A stretch of 64,000 nt of DNA, taken from the NCBI RefSeq assembly GCF_900111515.1, contig NZ_FOHS01000001.1, positions 999,419 to 1,063,418 on the forward strand, read 5' to 3'. The notes below the pieces were generated by a model, which had not been told where the DNA came from, searched no databases, and worked only from the letters and a program-made list of their open reading frames with translations. This document shows positions 8,490 through 16,512 of this stretch, one piece after another. The translations under genes and the position numbers were made by a program. The stretch's first letter is position 1. Each line of letters begins with the position of its first letter. This stretch comes from Hymenobacter actinosclerus. GTDB taxonomy: Bacteria > Bacteroidota > Bacteroidia > Cytophagales > Hymenobacteraceae.

Positions 8490-8806
8490 AGCAGAAAGGG
8501 CAGGAGCAGGATGCAAGGCAAGGTACGGCCGAATCGGGTGCAACGGGAGCGGCAGCCGCGCGGCGAAACGGCCGGCGCGGGGACGAGGGCAGCCGGCCTA
8601 CTCAATATAATCTTGTTTTCGCAGCGCGCCGACGTTGGATGACGTTCTGGAAAAAGCCGGTAGAATTCAATATAACGTCTCTTTTTTGAATTCCTGTCCC
8701 ACAATTGGAAAATTACGGTCCTAAAACTTCCTAATATTGCGGTAACTCCGTATTTTGCGTTCAACTTCAATCATCTTGGAAAAACCAAACTTTAACGGAT
8801 AGGCCA
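8490..8806. other. Divergent intergenic region
   Basis: No gene is supported in these 317 bases between the DUF58 gene (-) and the DUF3276 gene (+). The left part is GC-rich and the right part from about 8600 is strikingly AT-rich. TATTTTG at 8751-8757 is one base short of the -7 consensus and could drive the DUF3276 gene. The direct repeat ATTCAATATAA/ACTCAATATAA occurs at about 8665 and 8598. Confidence 0.5.
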
Positions 8807-9148
8807 GTGGAAGACCGCTACGAACAGGAAGAAATTTACTCCCAACGCATTAAAGCCGGCAAGCGCACGTACTTTTTCGACGTGAAGGCCACGCGGGGGC
8901 AGGATTACTACCTCACCATCACGGAGAGCAAGCGCCGCCTGCGCGACGACGACACTTTCTCCTACGAGAAACACAAGATTTTCCTGTACAAGGAAGATTT
9001 CCTCAAGTTTGTCGATGCCCTGCAGGATGCAGTGGACTACGTGCGCGAGGAGCTGCTGACGGCCGAGGAAGTGGCCGAGCTCGACCGCCCGCGCCCCGCC
9101 TACGACGAGCGCGACGGCCGCGACAACCGCCCCGACGCCACTTACTAA
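8807..9148 (+). CDS. PUR family DNA/RNA-binding protein (DUF3276)
   Basis: A 113-residue protein of the DUF3276 family, bacterial relatives of Pur-alpha that bind single-stranded nucleic acid. The core reads EEIYSQRIKAGKRTYFFDVK, then the DYYLTITESKRR strand and FLYKEDFLKFVDAL, giving one PUR beta-beta-beta-beta-alpha repeat; dimers would complete the fold. The tail is acidic and charged. The start is GTG 8807, preceded by no in-frame ATG and giving the family's usual MED/MEE opening. Widespread single gene in Bacteroidota; exact role unknown. Confidence 0.9.
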   Translation: MEDRYEQEEIYSQRIKAGKRTYFFDVKATRGQDYYLTITESKRRLRDDDTFSYEKHKIFLYKEDFLKFVDALQDAVDYVREELLTAEEVAELDRPRPAYDERDGRDNRPDATY

Positions 9149-9294
9149 CCGCTCCCCTAAAGCCGCGCCTACCGAAACAAGCTTTACCCATTGCCCGCTT
9201 ACCGCAGCGCGTGCCCGGCCTTGGCCGCGGCACGCGCTGCCGGTTTATGGCCGCCTCGTTTGGCCCGGCCCATACATTCCCCCAAAAAGCCCCG

Positions 9295-9302
9295 TACCTT
9301 TG
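9295..9302 (+). promoter_or_regulatory. Candidate -7 box upstream of ychF
   Basis: TACCTTTG fits TAnnTTTG and lies 71 bases before the ychF start. The -33 element is not at normal spacing. Confidence 0.5.
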
Positions 9303-9373
9303 CCCCCGAATTGCCGTTCGGCCTGCCCGTCCAATTCCAAATTCTTACTTCTCCATTCTTTAACGTACAGACC

Positions 9374-10471
9374 ATGGGTCTCCGCTGCGGTATCGTCGGC
9401 CTGCCGAATGTTGGCAAATCCACGCTTTTCAACGCCCTTTCCAACGCCAAAGCCGAATCGGCCAACTACCCGTTCTGCACCATCGAGCCCAACGTGGGCG
9501 TGATTACGGTGCCCGACGAGCGGCTGCAGATTCTGGAGGAGCTGGTGAACCCCAAGCGGGTGCTGCCTACCATCATCGAGTTCGTGGATATTGCCGGCCT
9601 CGTGAAAGGCGCTTCCAAGGGTGAGGGCCTGGGCAATAAATTCCTGGCCAACATCCGCGAGGTCGATGCTATCATCCACGTGGTGCGCTGCTTCGACGAC
9701 CCCAACATCGTGCACGTGGCCGGCGGCGTCGATCCGGTGTTCGATAAGGACGTGATTGATACCGAGCTGCAGATCAAGGACCTGGAGAGTATCGATAAGA
9801 AGCTGGCCAAGTCGGAGCGCTCGGCCAAGAGTGGCGATGCGGCTGCCAAGAAGGAAGTGGTGGTGCTGCAGAAGTTCAAGGACGCTTTGGAGGCCGGCCA
9901 GAACGCCCGCGCCCTCGACGCCACGCCCGAAGAGCTGGAGGCCGTGGCCGATTTGCAACTGCTCACCATCAAGCCCGTGATTTACGTGGCCAACGTGGAC
10001 GAGGGCAGCATCCAGAACGGCAACGCCCACGTGGCCGCCCTGCAGGCCCACGTGGCCCAGGAAGGCGCCGAGGTGGTGCTGGTGTCGGCCGCCATCGAGT
10101 CGCAGATTGCCGAGATGGAGGACCCCGAGGAAAAGGAAATGTTCCTGGGCGAGTACGGCCTCACCGAGTCGGGCCTTAACCGCCTCATCCGCGCCTCCTA
10201 CTCGCTGCTCAACCTGATTACCTACTTCACGGCCGGCGTGCAGGAAGTACGCGCCTGGACCGTGCACCGCGGCGACAAAGCTCCCGCCGCCGCCGGCGTC
10301 ATCCACTCCGACTTCGAGAAGGGCTTCATCCGCGCCGAAGTCATCAAGCTGCCCGACTACCAGCAGTATAAAACCGAAGCCAAAATCAAGGAAGCCGGTA
10401 AAATGGCCGTCGAAGGCAAGGAGTACGTGGTGCAGGACGGCGACATCATGCACTTCCGCTTCAACGTCTGA
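9374..10471 (+). CDS. ychF: Redox-regulated ribosome-associated ATPase YchF
   Basis: YchF (human OLA1) is an Obg-family P-loop NTPase that prefers ATP. G1 is GLPNVGKST at 7-15, G3 is DIAG, and the base-recognition motif reads ANVDE instead of NKxD, which explains ATP preference. A coiled-coil insert lies around residues 135-165 and the C-terminal TGS domain ends in [13 protein letters not shown]. The 365-residue length is standard. ATG 9374 is chosen because the product starts [12 protein letters not shown]; an upstream in-frame extension has no family match. Acts on ribosomes in the cytoplasm. Confidence 0.97.
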   Translation: MGLRCGIVGLPNVGKSTLFNALSNAKAESANYPFCTIEPNVGVITVPDERLQILEELVNPKRVLPTIIEFVDIAGLVKGASKGEGLGNKFLANIREVDAIIHVVRCFDDPNIVHVAGGVDPVFDKDVIDTELQIKDLESIDKKLAKSERSAKSGDAAAKKEVVVLQKFKDALEAGQNARALDATPEELEAVADLQLLTIKPVIYVANVDEGSIQNGNAHVAALQAHVAQEGAEVVLVSAAIESQIAEMEDPEEKEMFLGEYGLTESGLNRLIRASYSLLNLITYFTAGVQEVRAWTVHRGDKAPAAAGVIHSDFEKGFIRAEVIKLPDYQQYKTEAKIKEAGKMAVEGKEYVVQDGDIMHFRFNV

Positions 10472-10508
10472 TCACAGATGTTGCAGATAATTGGATGCCG
10501 CAGATTGC
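10471..10508 (+). repeat. CAGATG-word intergenic repeat, copy 2
   Basis: ATCACAGATGTTGCAGAT then GGATGCCGCAGAT directly overlaps the ychF stop codon. It matches the copies at 34873 and 35033 with a few substitutions. Confidence 0.65.
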
Positions 10509-10530
10509 GGTAGGCCTTATATCAAATGGG

Positions 10531-10569
10531 GTGGTGCCACGAATCGCCCGCAGGGCTTTGTGGCACCAC
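10531..10569. repeat. Inverted repeat GTGGTGCCAC / GTGGCACCAC
   Basis: Ten-base perfect arms (10531-10540, 10560-10569) with a 19-base loop between ychF and the PhnA-like gene. No T-tract; role unknown. Confidence 0.6.
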
Positions 10570-10605
10570 TATCGTTATTACACATCCAGCTCAACAGTTA
10601 ATTCC

Positions 10606-10815
10606 ATGGACGTAAAGGACAGCAACGGCAACCTGCTCGCCGAGGGCGACTCGGTGACCCTGATCAAGGATTTGAAGGTGAAGGGCTCCTCGCTCACGCT
10701 CAAGCGCGGCACGGTGGTCAAAAACATCCGCCTCACCAACAGTCCCGCCGAAATTGAAGGCCGGGCCGGCGGCAGCACCATGGTGCTGAAAACCGAGTTC
10801 CTGAAGAAGGCCTAA
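10606..10815 (+). CDS. Short PhnA-like (YjdM C-terminal domain) protein
   Basis: A 69-residue protein equal to the C-terminal PhnA/YjdM domain alone: [38 protein letters not shown] and [18 protein letters not shown]. The N-terminal zinc ribbon of full-length YjdM (about 110 residues) is missing, which is the usual form in Bacteroidota and not a truncation here. The name alkylphosphonate utilisation protein is historical; E. coli YjdM is not needed for phosphonate use. ATG 10606 gives the family start. Cytoplasmic SH3-like fold; function unknown. Confidence 0.85.
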   Translation: MDVKDSNGNLLAEGDSVTLIKDLKVKGSSLTLKRGTVVKNIRLTNSPAEIEGRAGGSTMVLKTEFLKKA

Positions 10816-10827
10816 CGGCCCCGCGCC

Positions 10828-11085
10828 ATGCCGCTGTGGTTTTGCCGCGTGTGCGGCCTGGATTACGACGAGTCGCCCTGGGGGCCCGATGAGCATACGC
10901 CCGACCATACGCTATGCGGCTGCTGCGGGGCCGAGTTCGGGTATCATGATGCCACGCCCGCCAGCGCCCGGCAGTTTCGGGCGCAGTGGCTGGCTTCCGG
11001 TGCCGGTTGGTTCTACCCCAACCTGCGGCCTGCTAGCTGGCAGCCCGCCGAACAGCTGGCCCAGATTCCGGTTGCTTATCAATAA
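10828..11085 (+). CDS. Small zinc-ribbon protein
   Basis: An 85-residue protein with two CxxC knuckles: CRVCG at residues 6-10 and CGCCG near 31-35, which together should bind one zinc. After these come FGYHDATPASARQFRAQWLASGAGWF, a pattern recalling a common uncharacterised family in which a zinc ribbon is followed by an Arg/Trp-rich helix. It starts 12 bases after the PhnA-like stop codon, so the two are likely cotranscribed. Function unknown; no DNA-binding evidence. Confidence 0.65.
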   Translation: MPLWFCRVCGLDYDESPWGPDEHTPDHTLCGCCGAEFGYHDATPASARQFRAQWLASGAGWFYPNLRPASWQPAEQLAQIPVAYQ

Positions 11086-11110
11086 GCCATAATTACCGCC
11101 CCGCTTCCTC

Positions 11111-11302
11111 ATGGGAATTATTGATAACCTGCTGTTTGCCCTGCCCGTCTGCCTGCTTTCGGCGGTGATTACCGTCTACATTGCCCACATGTACGGGCGG
11201 CGGTTCTGGCCCTGGCTGCTGTTCGGCTTCTTCGTGCCGCTGCTCTCCACCTTCATTGCCATTGGCCTTGGCATCCGCGACGCCCGCCGCAATGGTGAAT
11301 AG
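11111..11302 (+). CDS. Very small membrane protein
   Basis: A 63-residue protein with two predicted membrane helices (about 7-27 and 32-52) and a short basic tail RDARR. It shares YIA, a spaced Arg-x-x-Trp and PLLST with the 102-residue protein at 7215-7523. It follows the zinc-ribbon gene by 25 bases on the same strand, forming a run of three tiny genes. Function unknown; being short, the call rests mainly on the paralogy and on hydrophobic pattern. Confidence 0.55.
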   Translation: MGIIDNLLFALPVCLLSAVITVYIAHMYGRRFWPWLLFGFFVPLLSTFIAIGLGIRDARRNGE

Positions 11303-11306
11303 TCGG

Positions 11307-11463
11307 TGACTTGGTGAACTAGGAATACACAAGAACGTCATTCAGAGCGCAGCGAAGAATCTCGCGTGCCATGGTAACCCTGTCGTCAGGAATTACTGTG
11401 GCACGCGAGATTCTTCGCTGCGCTCTGAATGACGTTCTTGCGTATTCCTAGTTCACCAAGTCA
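11307..11463. repeat. Nested palindrome: GTCATTC element B inside a GGTGAACT palindrome
   Basis: The inner element (11338-11436) is the GTCATTCAGAGCGCAGC type with CTCGCGTGCCA at the inner arm ends. It is bracketed by a second unrelated inverted pair: TGACTTGGTGAACTAGG (from 11307) and its complement CCTAGTTCACCAAGTCA (to 11463). The loop at 11372-11398 matches that of the element at 2616-2734 in inverse orientation. It separates two convergent genes. Confidence 0.85.
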
Positions 11464-11468
11464 TCACT

Positions 11469-12083
11469 TCACTCCAACGACTGCCATAGGTACTTACTGG
11501 CCAGGGTGCGGTAGGGGCGCCAAGGCTCGGCCAGTTCCGTCAGGCGGCGCAGCAGGGCGCGGCCGGTTTCCTCGAGGCCGTAGTGGCGGCGCATGGCGTT
11601 CTGGATGCCCAGGTCGCCTTCGGGGAATACGTCGGGCATATCCAGCGCGAACATGCACAGCATCTGGGCCGTCCAGCGGCCCACGCCTTTTATTTGGGTG
11701 AGGTGTTGGGTCAGCTCTTCCTCGTTGAGCTGGCTGAGGTGGGCGTGGTCGAGCTCATCGCGCAGGGCGAAATCGGCAATGGCGCGCAGATAGCCGGCTT
11801 TTTGATGCGAGAGGCCAGCCGTGCGCAGTTCCTCATCGGAAAACGCCAGCAGCGCCGCCGGTTCGGGGTAGCCCTCGGGGCCGAACAGGGCTTGAAACTT
11901 GCGCCAGATGGCCGCCGCCGCCTTGGTGGAAATCTGCTGGCTCACGATGGCCCGCAGCAGGCCCAGGTACAGGTCTTCGTGGGCGGCCGGGGCAATGGGT
12001 CGGCCGGCATCAATCAGGCGGGCCAGCACCGGGTCGGTGGCGCGCAGGTGGCGCAGGGCGGCTTCGGTAGCGGGGGTAGGCAT
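11469..12083 (-). CDS. DNA-3-methyladenine glycosylase II family protein
   Basis: A 204-residue HhH-GPD superfamily base-excision enzyme of the AlkA/MAG type that removes alkylated purines. The region LLRAIVSQQIS at 43-54 is typical; the helix-hairpin-helix IKGVGRWTAQM is around 133-143 and the catalytic Asp is in PEGDLGI about 15-20 residues later. The N-terminal TATA-like domain of E. coli AlkA is absent, so this is the short MAG-like form. Cytoplasmic. It runs in the same direction as the phosphoesterase gene upstream, 22 bases apart, possibly cotranscribed. Confidence 0.9.
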   Translation of the reverse strand: MPTPATEAALRHLRATDPVLARLIDAGRPIAPAAHEDLYLGLLRAIVSQQISTKAAAAIWRKFQALFGPEGYPEPAALLAFSDEELRTAGLSHQKAGYLRAIADFALRDELDHAHLSQLNEEELTQHLTQIKGVGRWTAQMLCMFALDMPDVFPEGDLGIQNAMRRHYGLEETGRALLRRLTELAEPWRPYRTLASKYLWQSLE

Positions 12084-12105
12084 AGGGCAAAAACGTAGGC
12101 AGAGA

Positions 12106-12768
12106 CTAATCCAGGTCGATATCGAGCGGCGAAGTGGGCACCGCGAATTCGGCCAGCACTTCGCCGGCCGCCGAGAGGCGCACCCCCGTCAGGCCCCGGT
12201 TCAGGTAGGCCCCGGTATCGACGTACAACGCGTTGGCCAGCGGGTCGAGCAGGATTTCGCCGTCCGGCGTGGGCGTGTGGCCCACCACCTGCCGCCGGTC
12301 CGCCAGGTTCAGCAGCGGCCCGCGCCGCCACAGCACACCGTCGTAGTCGTCGGGCTCCAGGGGCGTGGGCGTATCGGCAAAGCCGGCGTGGCTGATGACC
12401 AGATGGTCGTTGGCCCAGAACAGCGGGCGCTCGTGCAGCCAGGCCAGGTGCTCGCGCAGCATCTTGGGCCGGCCCCGGTACTGGTCGGCGGTGGCCTGGC
12501 CGCCCCAGCTCAGCCAGGCGCGGTGCGGACCCTGCGGGCCGTAGTGGCGCAGCATGGAGTGCTCGTGGTTGCCCAGCAGAAACACCGTGCGCCCAGGATG
12601 CGCGGCCTCCAGCTCGCGGGCCAGCGCTACGCACTCGGGTATGCCATGGCCCCGGTCTACCAGGTCGCCCACCTGCACCAGCAGCTCGTGCTGCGGCCGC
12701 CAATGCCGCAGCACTGCCCGAAAGGTGTGGTAGCACCCGTGCACATCACCGATGACGAATAGATCCAT
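12106..12768 (-). CDS. Calcineurin-like metallophosphatase (PrpA/ApaH-like)
   Basis: A 220-residue phosphoprotein-phosphatase-like metallophosphoesterase. All metal motifs are present: GDVHG at 7-11, GDLVDRG at 34-40, GNHE at 66-69, a His in ISHAG and VVGHTPT. The pattern with SWGG after GNHEH is that of bacterial Ser/Thr-type protein phosphatases; a role in diadenosine polyphosphate hydrolysis is also possible. No membrane segments. Gene order with the glycosylase suggests a two-gene transcript. Confidence 0.88.
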   Translation of the reverse strand: MDLFVIGDVHGCYHTFRAVLRHWRPQHELLVQVGDLVDRGHGIPECVALARELEAAHPGRTVFLLGNHEHSMLRHYGPQGPHRAWLSWGGQATADQYRGRPKMLREHLAWLHERPLFWANDHLVISHAGFADTPTPLEPDDYDGVLWRRGPLLNLADRRQVVGHTPTPDGEILLDPLANALYVDTGAYLNRGLTGVRLSAAGEVLAEFAVPTSPLDIDLD

Positions 12769-12773
12769 CTTTT

Positions 12774-12861
12774 TTGAGCTGTTAGCGGAGAGCCATTAGC
12801 TGATAGCTTCTCCGTTGAACGAAAGCTGTCAGCTAATGGCTCTCCGCTAACAGCTTCTCAA
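12774..12861. repeat. Palindrome of GCTGTTAGC words, loop CGTTGAACG
   Basis: Arms of about 36 bases (12774-12810; 12824-12861) containing TTAGCGGAGAGCCATTAGCT pair almost perfectly. The loop holds CGTTGAACG at 12813-12821, a word shared with loops of unrelated palindromes at 20534, 39734 and 47634. It lies between two minus-strand genes. Confidence 0.85.
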
Positions 12862-12862
12862 C

Positions 12863-14125
12863 TCAATGCATTCCCGGCTCGGCTTCGGTGCTGAGGCCGA
12901 GTTTCTTAACCAGCGGCCCGATAGTGAGGCCCTGCACGATGATGCTGAAGACGACCACTACGTAGGTAATGCCCACAATCAGGTCGCGGGGCATGGTGGG
13001 AGGCAGCGACAGGGCCAAGGCCACCGAAATACCGCCCCGCAGGCCGCCCCAGCTTAGTACGCGCAGGGTGGGGGCGTTAAACGTTGTGTAGCGGCGCAGG
13101 AAGCTTAGCGGCAGGGCCACCGATACGAACCGGGCCAGCAGCGTGAGCACAATGGCGGCGGCCCCAACCAGCAGCACAGCATTGCTGATATCGAGCACCA
13201 GCATTTCGAGGCCAATGAGCACGAACAGCACCGCGTTCAGGATTTCATCCAGCATCTCCCAGAACTTGTCGAGGTACTCGCGCGTCAGGTCCGACATGCC
13301 CTTCTCGCGGCCCTTGTCGCCCACAATCAGGCCCGCCACCACAATGGCCAGCGGCCCCGACGTGTGCCAGGCCGAGGCCAGCGCCGTGCCGCCCATCACC
13401 AGGGCCAGCGTTATGAGCACCTCTACTTTGTAGTTATCAATGGTGCGCAGGGCCCAGTACGCGGCGTAGCCCAGCCCCACGCCCAGCAGAATACCGCCCA
13501 GCGCCTCGCGCAGAAACAGCTCGCCGATAAAGGCCGGGGTGGCCTTGTCGGTACCGTACACGGCAATTTCATAGAGGCTGATGAACACGACCACCGCAAT
13601 GCCATCATTGAAAAGCGACTCGCCGACAATCTTGATTTCCAGGCTCTTGCTGATGCGGGCCTGCTTGAGAATGCCCATAACGGCAATGGGGTCAGTGGGC
13701 GAAATCAACGCCCCAAACAGCAGGCAATAGATGTAGGGCGTATCGAAGCCCATCAGCGGCAGCAGGTAGAAAATGCCCGTAGCCACGAGCAGCGTCGAGA
13801 GCAGCGTGCCCACCACGGCCATGGTGCCCACGGCCCAACGCTCGTTGCCCAGCGTGCGCACATCTACGTGCAGGGCGCCGGCAAACAGCAAAAAGCTCAG
13901 CATCACATCCATGAGCACATCATGAAAGTCGATGTTGCGCACGAGTTCGCTGGCGCTCATCACCCAGGGTACCCCCAGCCGCCCCAGGGCAATGGCCACC
14001 AGCGAGGAAACCAGGGCCAGAACCATCAGGCCAATGGTAGCGGGCAGGCGCAGGAAGCGGTGATTGATGTAGCCGAAAGCTGCCGCTATTACCAATAGCA
14101 GCGTCAGGGTATTATATAATTCCAT
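12863..14125 (-). CDS. Na+/H+ antiporter, CPA1 (NhaP-like)
   Basis: A 420-residue sodium/proton exchanger with about 12-13 membrane helices. The ion-binding motif SPTDP lies in ALISPTDPIAV near 140, and GESLFNDG near 167 carries the second conserved Asp of CPA1 proteins. GGLRGGISVALALSLP near 360 is the arginine motif of the family. There is almost no cytoplasmic C-terminal domain, unlike eukaryotic NHEs. Acts in the inner membrane in pH and sodium homeostasis. Monocistronic by context. Confidence 0.93.
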   Translation of the reverse strand: MELYNTLTLLLVIAAAFGYINHRFLRLPATIGLMVLALVSSLVAIALGRLGVPWVMSASELVRNIDFHDVLMDVMLSFLLFAGALHVDVRTLGNERWAVGTMAVVGTLLSTLLVATGIFYLLPLMGFDTPYIYCLLFGALISPTDPIAVMGILKQARISKSLEIKIVGESLFNDGIAVVVFISLYEIAVYGTDKATPAFIGELFLREALGGILLGVGLGYAAYWALRTIDNYKVEVLITLALVMGGTALASAWHTSGPLAIVVAGLIVGDKGREKGMSDLTREYLDKFWEMLDEILNAVLFVLIGLEMLVLDISNAVLLVGAAAIVLTLLARFVSVALPLSFLRRYTTFNAPTLRVLSWGGLRGGISVALALSLPPTMPRDLIVGITYVVVVFSIIVQGLTIGPLVKKLGLSTEAEPGMH

Positions 14126-14233
14126 GCGGTGGAAAAGGGAGGAAGAGGGTAGTAAATGACGTGAATTCAGAATAAATAGGCGAGGCAGTGCCGAGCTGTA
14201 GAGCAGCAGTTGATAAATCGCAGCTGATAAAAG

Positions 14234-14282
14234 TGCGTCATTCTGGGCATGCTGCGCTTAGAGCAGCATGCTCAGAATGACG
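14234..14282. repeat. Short GTCATTCTG palindrome G
   Basis: Arms GCGTCATTCTGgGCATGCTGC and its near complement around a five-base loop. It shares the outer GTCATTCTG with larger palindromes in the window but has a different inner arm. It is followed at 14284-14308 by ACTACTC words. Confidence 0.75.
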
Positions 14283-14302
14283 TTTCTTCACTACTCACTA
14301 CT

Positions 14303-15328
14303 CTACAGTTCAGCCAGCGCCGCTTCTACCCGTGTCAGCATGGCGTCGTCGATGTCGAGGTGGGTTACGAAGCGAATCAGCTGGGGGCCGAAGGAGGAAG
14401 CGCGGATGCCGCGCTGCTCCAGGTGGGCCAGAAACTGCTCGGCGGGCAGGGTGTCGGCGAGGCGGAAGATGACGAGGTTGGTTTCGACGGGCAGCACCTG
14501 CGTTACGTAGGGGCGGGCGGCCAGCGCCTGGGCCAGCTGTTGGGCGCGGCGGTGGTCGTCGGCGAGGCGCGCCACGTGGTGTTCGAGGGCGTAGAGGCCG
14601 GCCGCGGCCAGGTAGCCGGCCTGCCGCATGCCGCCGCCCATCACCTTGCGGATGCGCTTGCACTTCTCGACAAACGCCCTGGAGCCCAGTAGCACCGAGC
14701 CCACCGGCGCACCCAGGCCCTTGCTCAGGCACACCGAAATAGTGTCGAACAGGCGGCCGTACTCGCGACCGTCCTGGCCGGTGGCCACCAGCGCATTGAA
14801 CACCCGGGCGCCATCCAGGTGCAGGGGCAGGTGGTGGCGGCGGGCTACGTCGGCCAGCGCTTCCAGTTCGGGCAGAGCGTAGCAGCTGCCGCCGCCGCGG
14901 TTGTGGGTGTTTTCGAGCGAAATAAGGCGGGTAATGGGGTAATGCACGTTTTCGGGCCGGATGGCGGCTTCCACCTGCGTGGCCGTCAGGCGGCCCCGGT
15001 CGCCGGGCAGCAGGGCCACCGAAGCGCCCGAGTGGAAGGCAATGCCGCCCACTTCCCACAGATAAATGTGCGAAGTCTGCTCGCAGATTACCTCGCTCAT
15101 GGGCTCGGTGTGGGCCTTGATGGCCACCTGGTTGGTCATGGTGCCGGAGGGGCAGAACAGGCCGGCCTCGAGGCCGAAGCGGGCGGCCGTTTCGGCCTCC
15201 AGGGCCCGCACAGTGGGGTCTTCGCCGTACACGTCGTCGCCGACGGGGGCGCGGAACATGGCCTCCAGCATGGCCGGGGTAGGGCGGGTAACGGTGTCGG
15301 AGCGCAGGTCGATGGGGGGCTGGGTCAT
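14303..15328 (-). CDS. Low-specificity L-threonine aldolase
   Basis: A 341-residue PLP enzyme, fold type I, that cleaves threonine or allo-threonine to glycine and acetaldehyde. The family start DLRSDTVTRPT is at 7-17, VGDDVYGEDPT at 29-39, and the Schiff-base Lys203 lies in SVCLSKGLGAPVGS. ENTHN at 139-143 and LDGARVFNA at 171-179 carry further PLP contacts (Asp172, Arg175). ATG at 15328 gives the standard opening; an upstream in-frame extension is not conserved. Cytoplasmic, glycine metabolism. Confidence 0.95.
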   Translation of the reverse strand: MTQPPIDLRSDTVTRPTPAMLEAMFRAPVGDDVYGEDPTVRALEAETAARFGLEAGLFCPSGTMTNQVAIKAHTEPMSEVICEQTSHIYLWEVGGIAFHSGASVALLPGDRGRLTATQVEAAIRPENVHYPITRLISLENTHNRGGGSCYALPELEALADVARRHHLPLHLDGARVFNALVATGQDGREYGRLFDTISVCLSKGLGAPVGSVLLGSRAFVEKCKRIRKVMGGGMRQAGYLAAAGLYALEHHVARLADDHRRAQQLAQALAARPYVTQVLPVETNLVIFRLADTLPAEQFLAHLEQRGIRASSFGPQLIRFVTHLDIDDAMLTRVEAALAEL

Positions 15329-15383
15329 GGGAGGTAGAAAGGGTAAAATCGGAGAAAGGTTTTCGGGTGTCAAATTTAGTCGT

Positions 15384-15391
15384 TACTTTTG
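15384..15391 (+). promoter_or_regulatory. Candidate -7 box for 56-residue protein gene
   Basis: TACTTTTG matches TAnnTTTG, 38 bases upstream of ATG 15430. TTCG at 15362-15365 could be a weak -33 element. The box sits in an AT-rich dip between divergent genes. Confidence 0.55.
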
Positions 15392-15429
15392 CCCCTCAAT
15401 TACCGAAAGACTTAACCGACCCGGAAAAA

Positions 15430-15600
15430 ATGAGCGTTACCCGTCTGAAGCGGAAGCACCGCAAGAACATTGCCCGCGCCAACAACAAGCAGCGCATCAT
15501 CAAGCAACTCCTCCTGACCCCCGTTCTCAAGAACGTGGACCTCGACGAGCTGAAGTCGCGCTTCGGCCAGAGCGAAGCCAAAACCGAAGCCGCCGCCTAA
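15430..15600 (+). CDS. Small basic conserved-type protein
   Basis: A 56-residue protein with a very basic first half (RLKRKHRKNIARANNKQRIIKQ) and an acidic helical end (DLDELKSRFG). The basic helix suggests RNA or DNA contact, but no known motif is present. I prefer ATG 15430 over TTG-type starts upstream because the -7 box at 15384 would otherwise lie inside the gene. A strong terminator follows at 15661, so it appears to be a complete single-gene transcript. Function unknown. Confidence 0.6.
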   Translation: MSVTRLKRKHRKNIARANNKQRIIKQLLLTPVLKNVDLDELKSRFGQSEAKTEAAA

Positions 15601-15660
15601 ACCGCGCCGCCGTTGGCTGCCCGTATCCCGGCGTCGGTGGGTTTGCACGCCAGCTTTATC

Positions 15661-15695
15661 AAAGTGCCTTCTCTGTTCTAGAGAAGGCACTTTTT
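15661..15695 (+). terminator. Rho-independent terminator
   Basis: Perfect ten-base stem GTGCCTTCTC / GAGAAGGCAC with a seven-base loop, flanked by AAA and TTTTT. Reads for the small gene ending at 15600 and could serve the convergent strand only weakly. Confidence 0.9.
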
Positions 15696-15744
15696 GCTTG
15701 TTGGGACTGCCAGCAAGCCCCAGCCCCCGGAGGGGCAGTGCGCC

Positions 15745-16248
15745 TCACTCGGCCCCGCGGGGGCCCAGCTCCACGGCCCGCAATTGCTGCACTTTGCCGG
15801 CTTCTACCTCAAACAGCAGCAGGGTGCGCACCTTATGAAACCCGTGGCGGCCGGCCGCGCCGGGGTTCAGGTGCAGCAGGCGCCGGGTCTTGTCGGGCAT
15901 CACCTTGAGAATATGCGAGTGGCCGCTGATAAACAAACCCGGCCGGTGCTGCTCGATGAGGGCGCGGCCGGCGGGGCTGTAGTGGCCGGGGTAGCCGCCA
16001 ATATGCGTTATAAGCACTTGCAGGCCCTCCAGCTCGAAGCTTTGCACCAGCGGCTGGCTCAGGCGCACGTCGCGGCCGTCGATGTTGCCGTACACGCCCC
16101 GCAGCGGCGCCAGCTTCTCCAGCTGCTCCACTACGGCCGCGTTGCCGAAGTCGCCGCCGTGCCAGATTTCGTCGCAGCCGCGCAGGTGGTGCAGAATCCG
16201 GTCGTCGAGGTAGCCGTGAGTGTCGGAGAGCAGGCCGATTTTTTTCAT
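15745..16248 (-). CDS. YfcE/MJ0936-type metallophosphodiesterase
   Basis: A 167-residue member of the small phosphodiesterase family. Metal ligands are visible: SDTHG (8-12), HGGDFGN near 30, GNIDG near 54, the ITHIGG segment near 80, and SGHSH near 110. Such enzymes hydrolyse phosphodiesters in vitro with manganese; their physiological substrate is unclear. The HIGGYPGHYSPAGRAL segment is a variation typical of Bacteroidota. ATG 16248 is used because upstream sequence is the palindrome at 16259. Confidence 0.9.
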   Translation of the reverse strand: MKKIGLLSDTHGYLDDRILHHLRGCDEIWHGGDFGNAAVVEQLEKLAPLRGVYGNIDGRDVRLSQPLVQSFELEGLQVLITHIGGYPGHYSPAGRALIEQHRPGLFISGHSHILKVMPDKTRRLLHLNPGAAGRHGFHKVRTLLLFEVEAGKVQQLRAVELGPRGAE

Positions 16249-16258
16249 GGAGCGAAGG

Positions 16259-16386
16259 TAAAAGGTGAAATGGTGATATAGTGAGCTGGTGAGTTTGACG
16301 TTCCGGGGGCCTGATTGCGCCACCTGCGCCGGTAGGGCCCCGGAACGTCAAACTCACTATTTCACCAGCTCACTATCTCACCTTTT
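16259..16386. repeat. Long palindrome of GGTGAAATGGTGA words
   Basis: Arms of about 55-60 bases: AAAAGGTGAAATGGTGATAT then GTGAGCTGGTGAG then TTTGACGTTCCGGGG, repeated in inverse near-perfectly up to 16386, around a short GCGC-flanked loop. It fills the space between divergent genes (phosphodiesterase and NUDIX), so both leaders would begin near it. Confidence 0.85.
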
Positions 16387-16512
16387 GTCGAACCCAACCG
16401 GCAACTTCGCGTATCTTGCCCGGCCCGGCCGCCTTTTCGTTTCCGGAGAAATATGCTGTGCTTTGCAGCCAGACGCTTTCGTTTTCATTTGCCTCCTGCT
16501 CACCCCGCCGCG

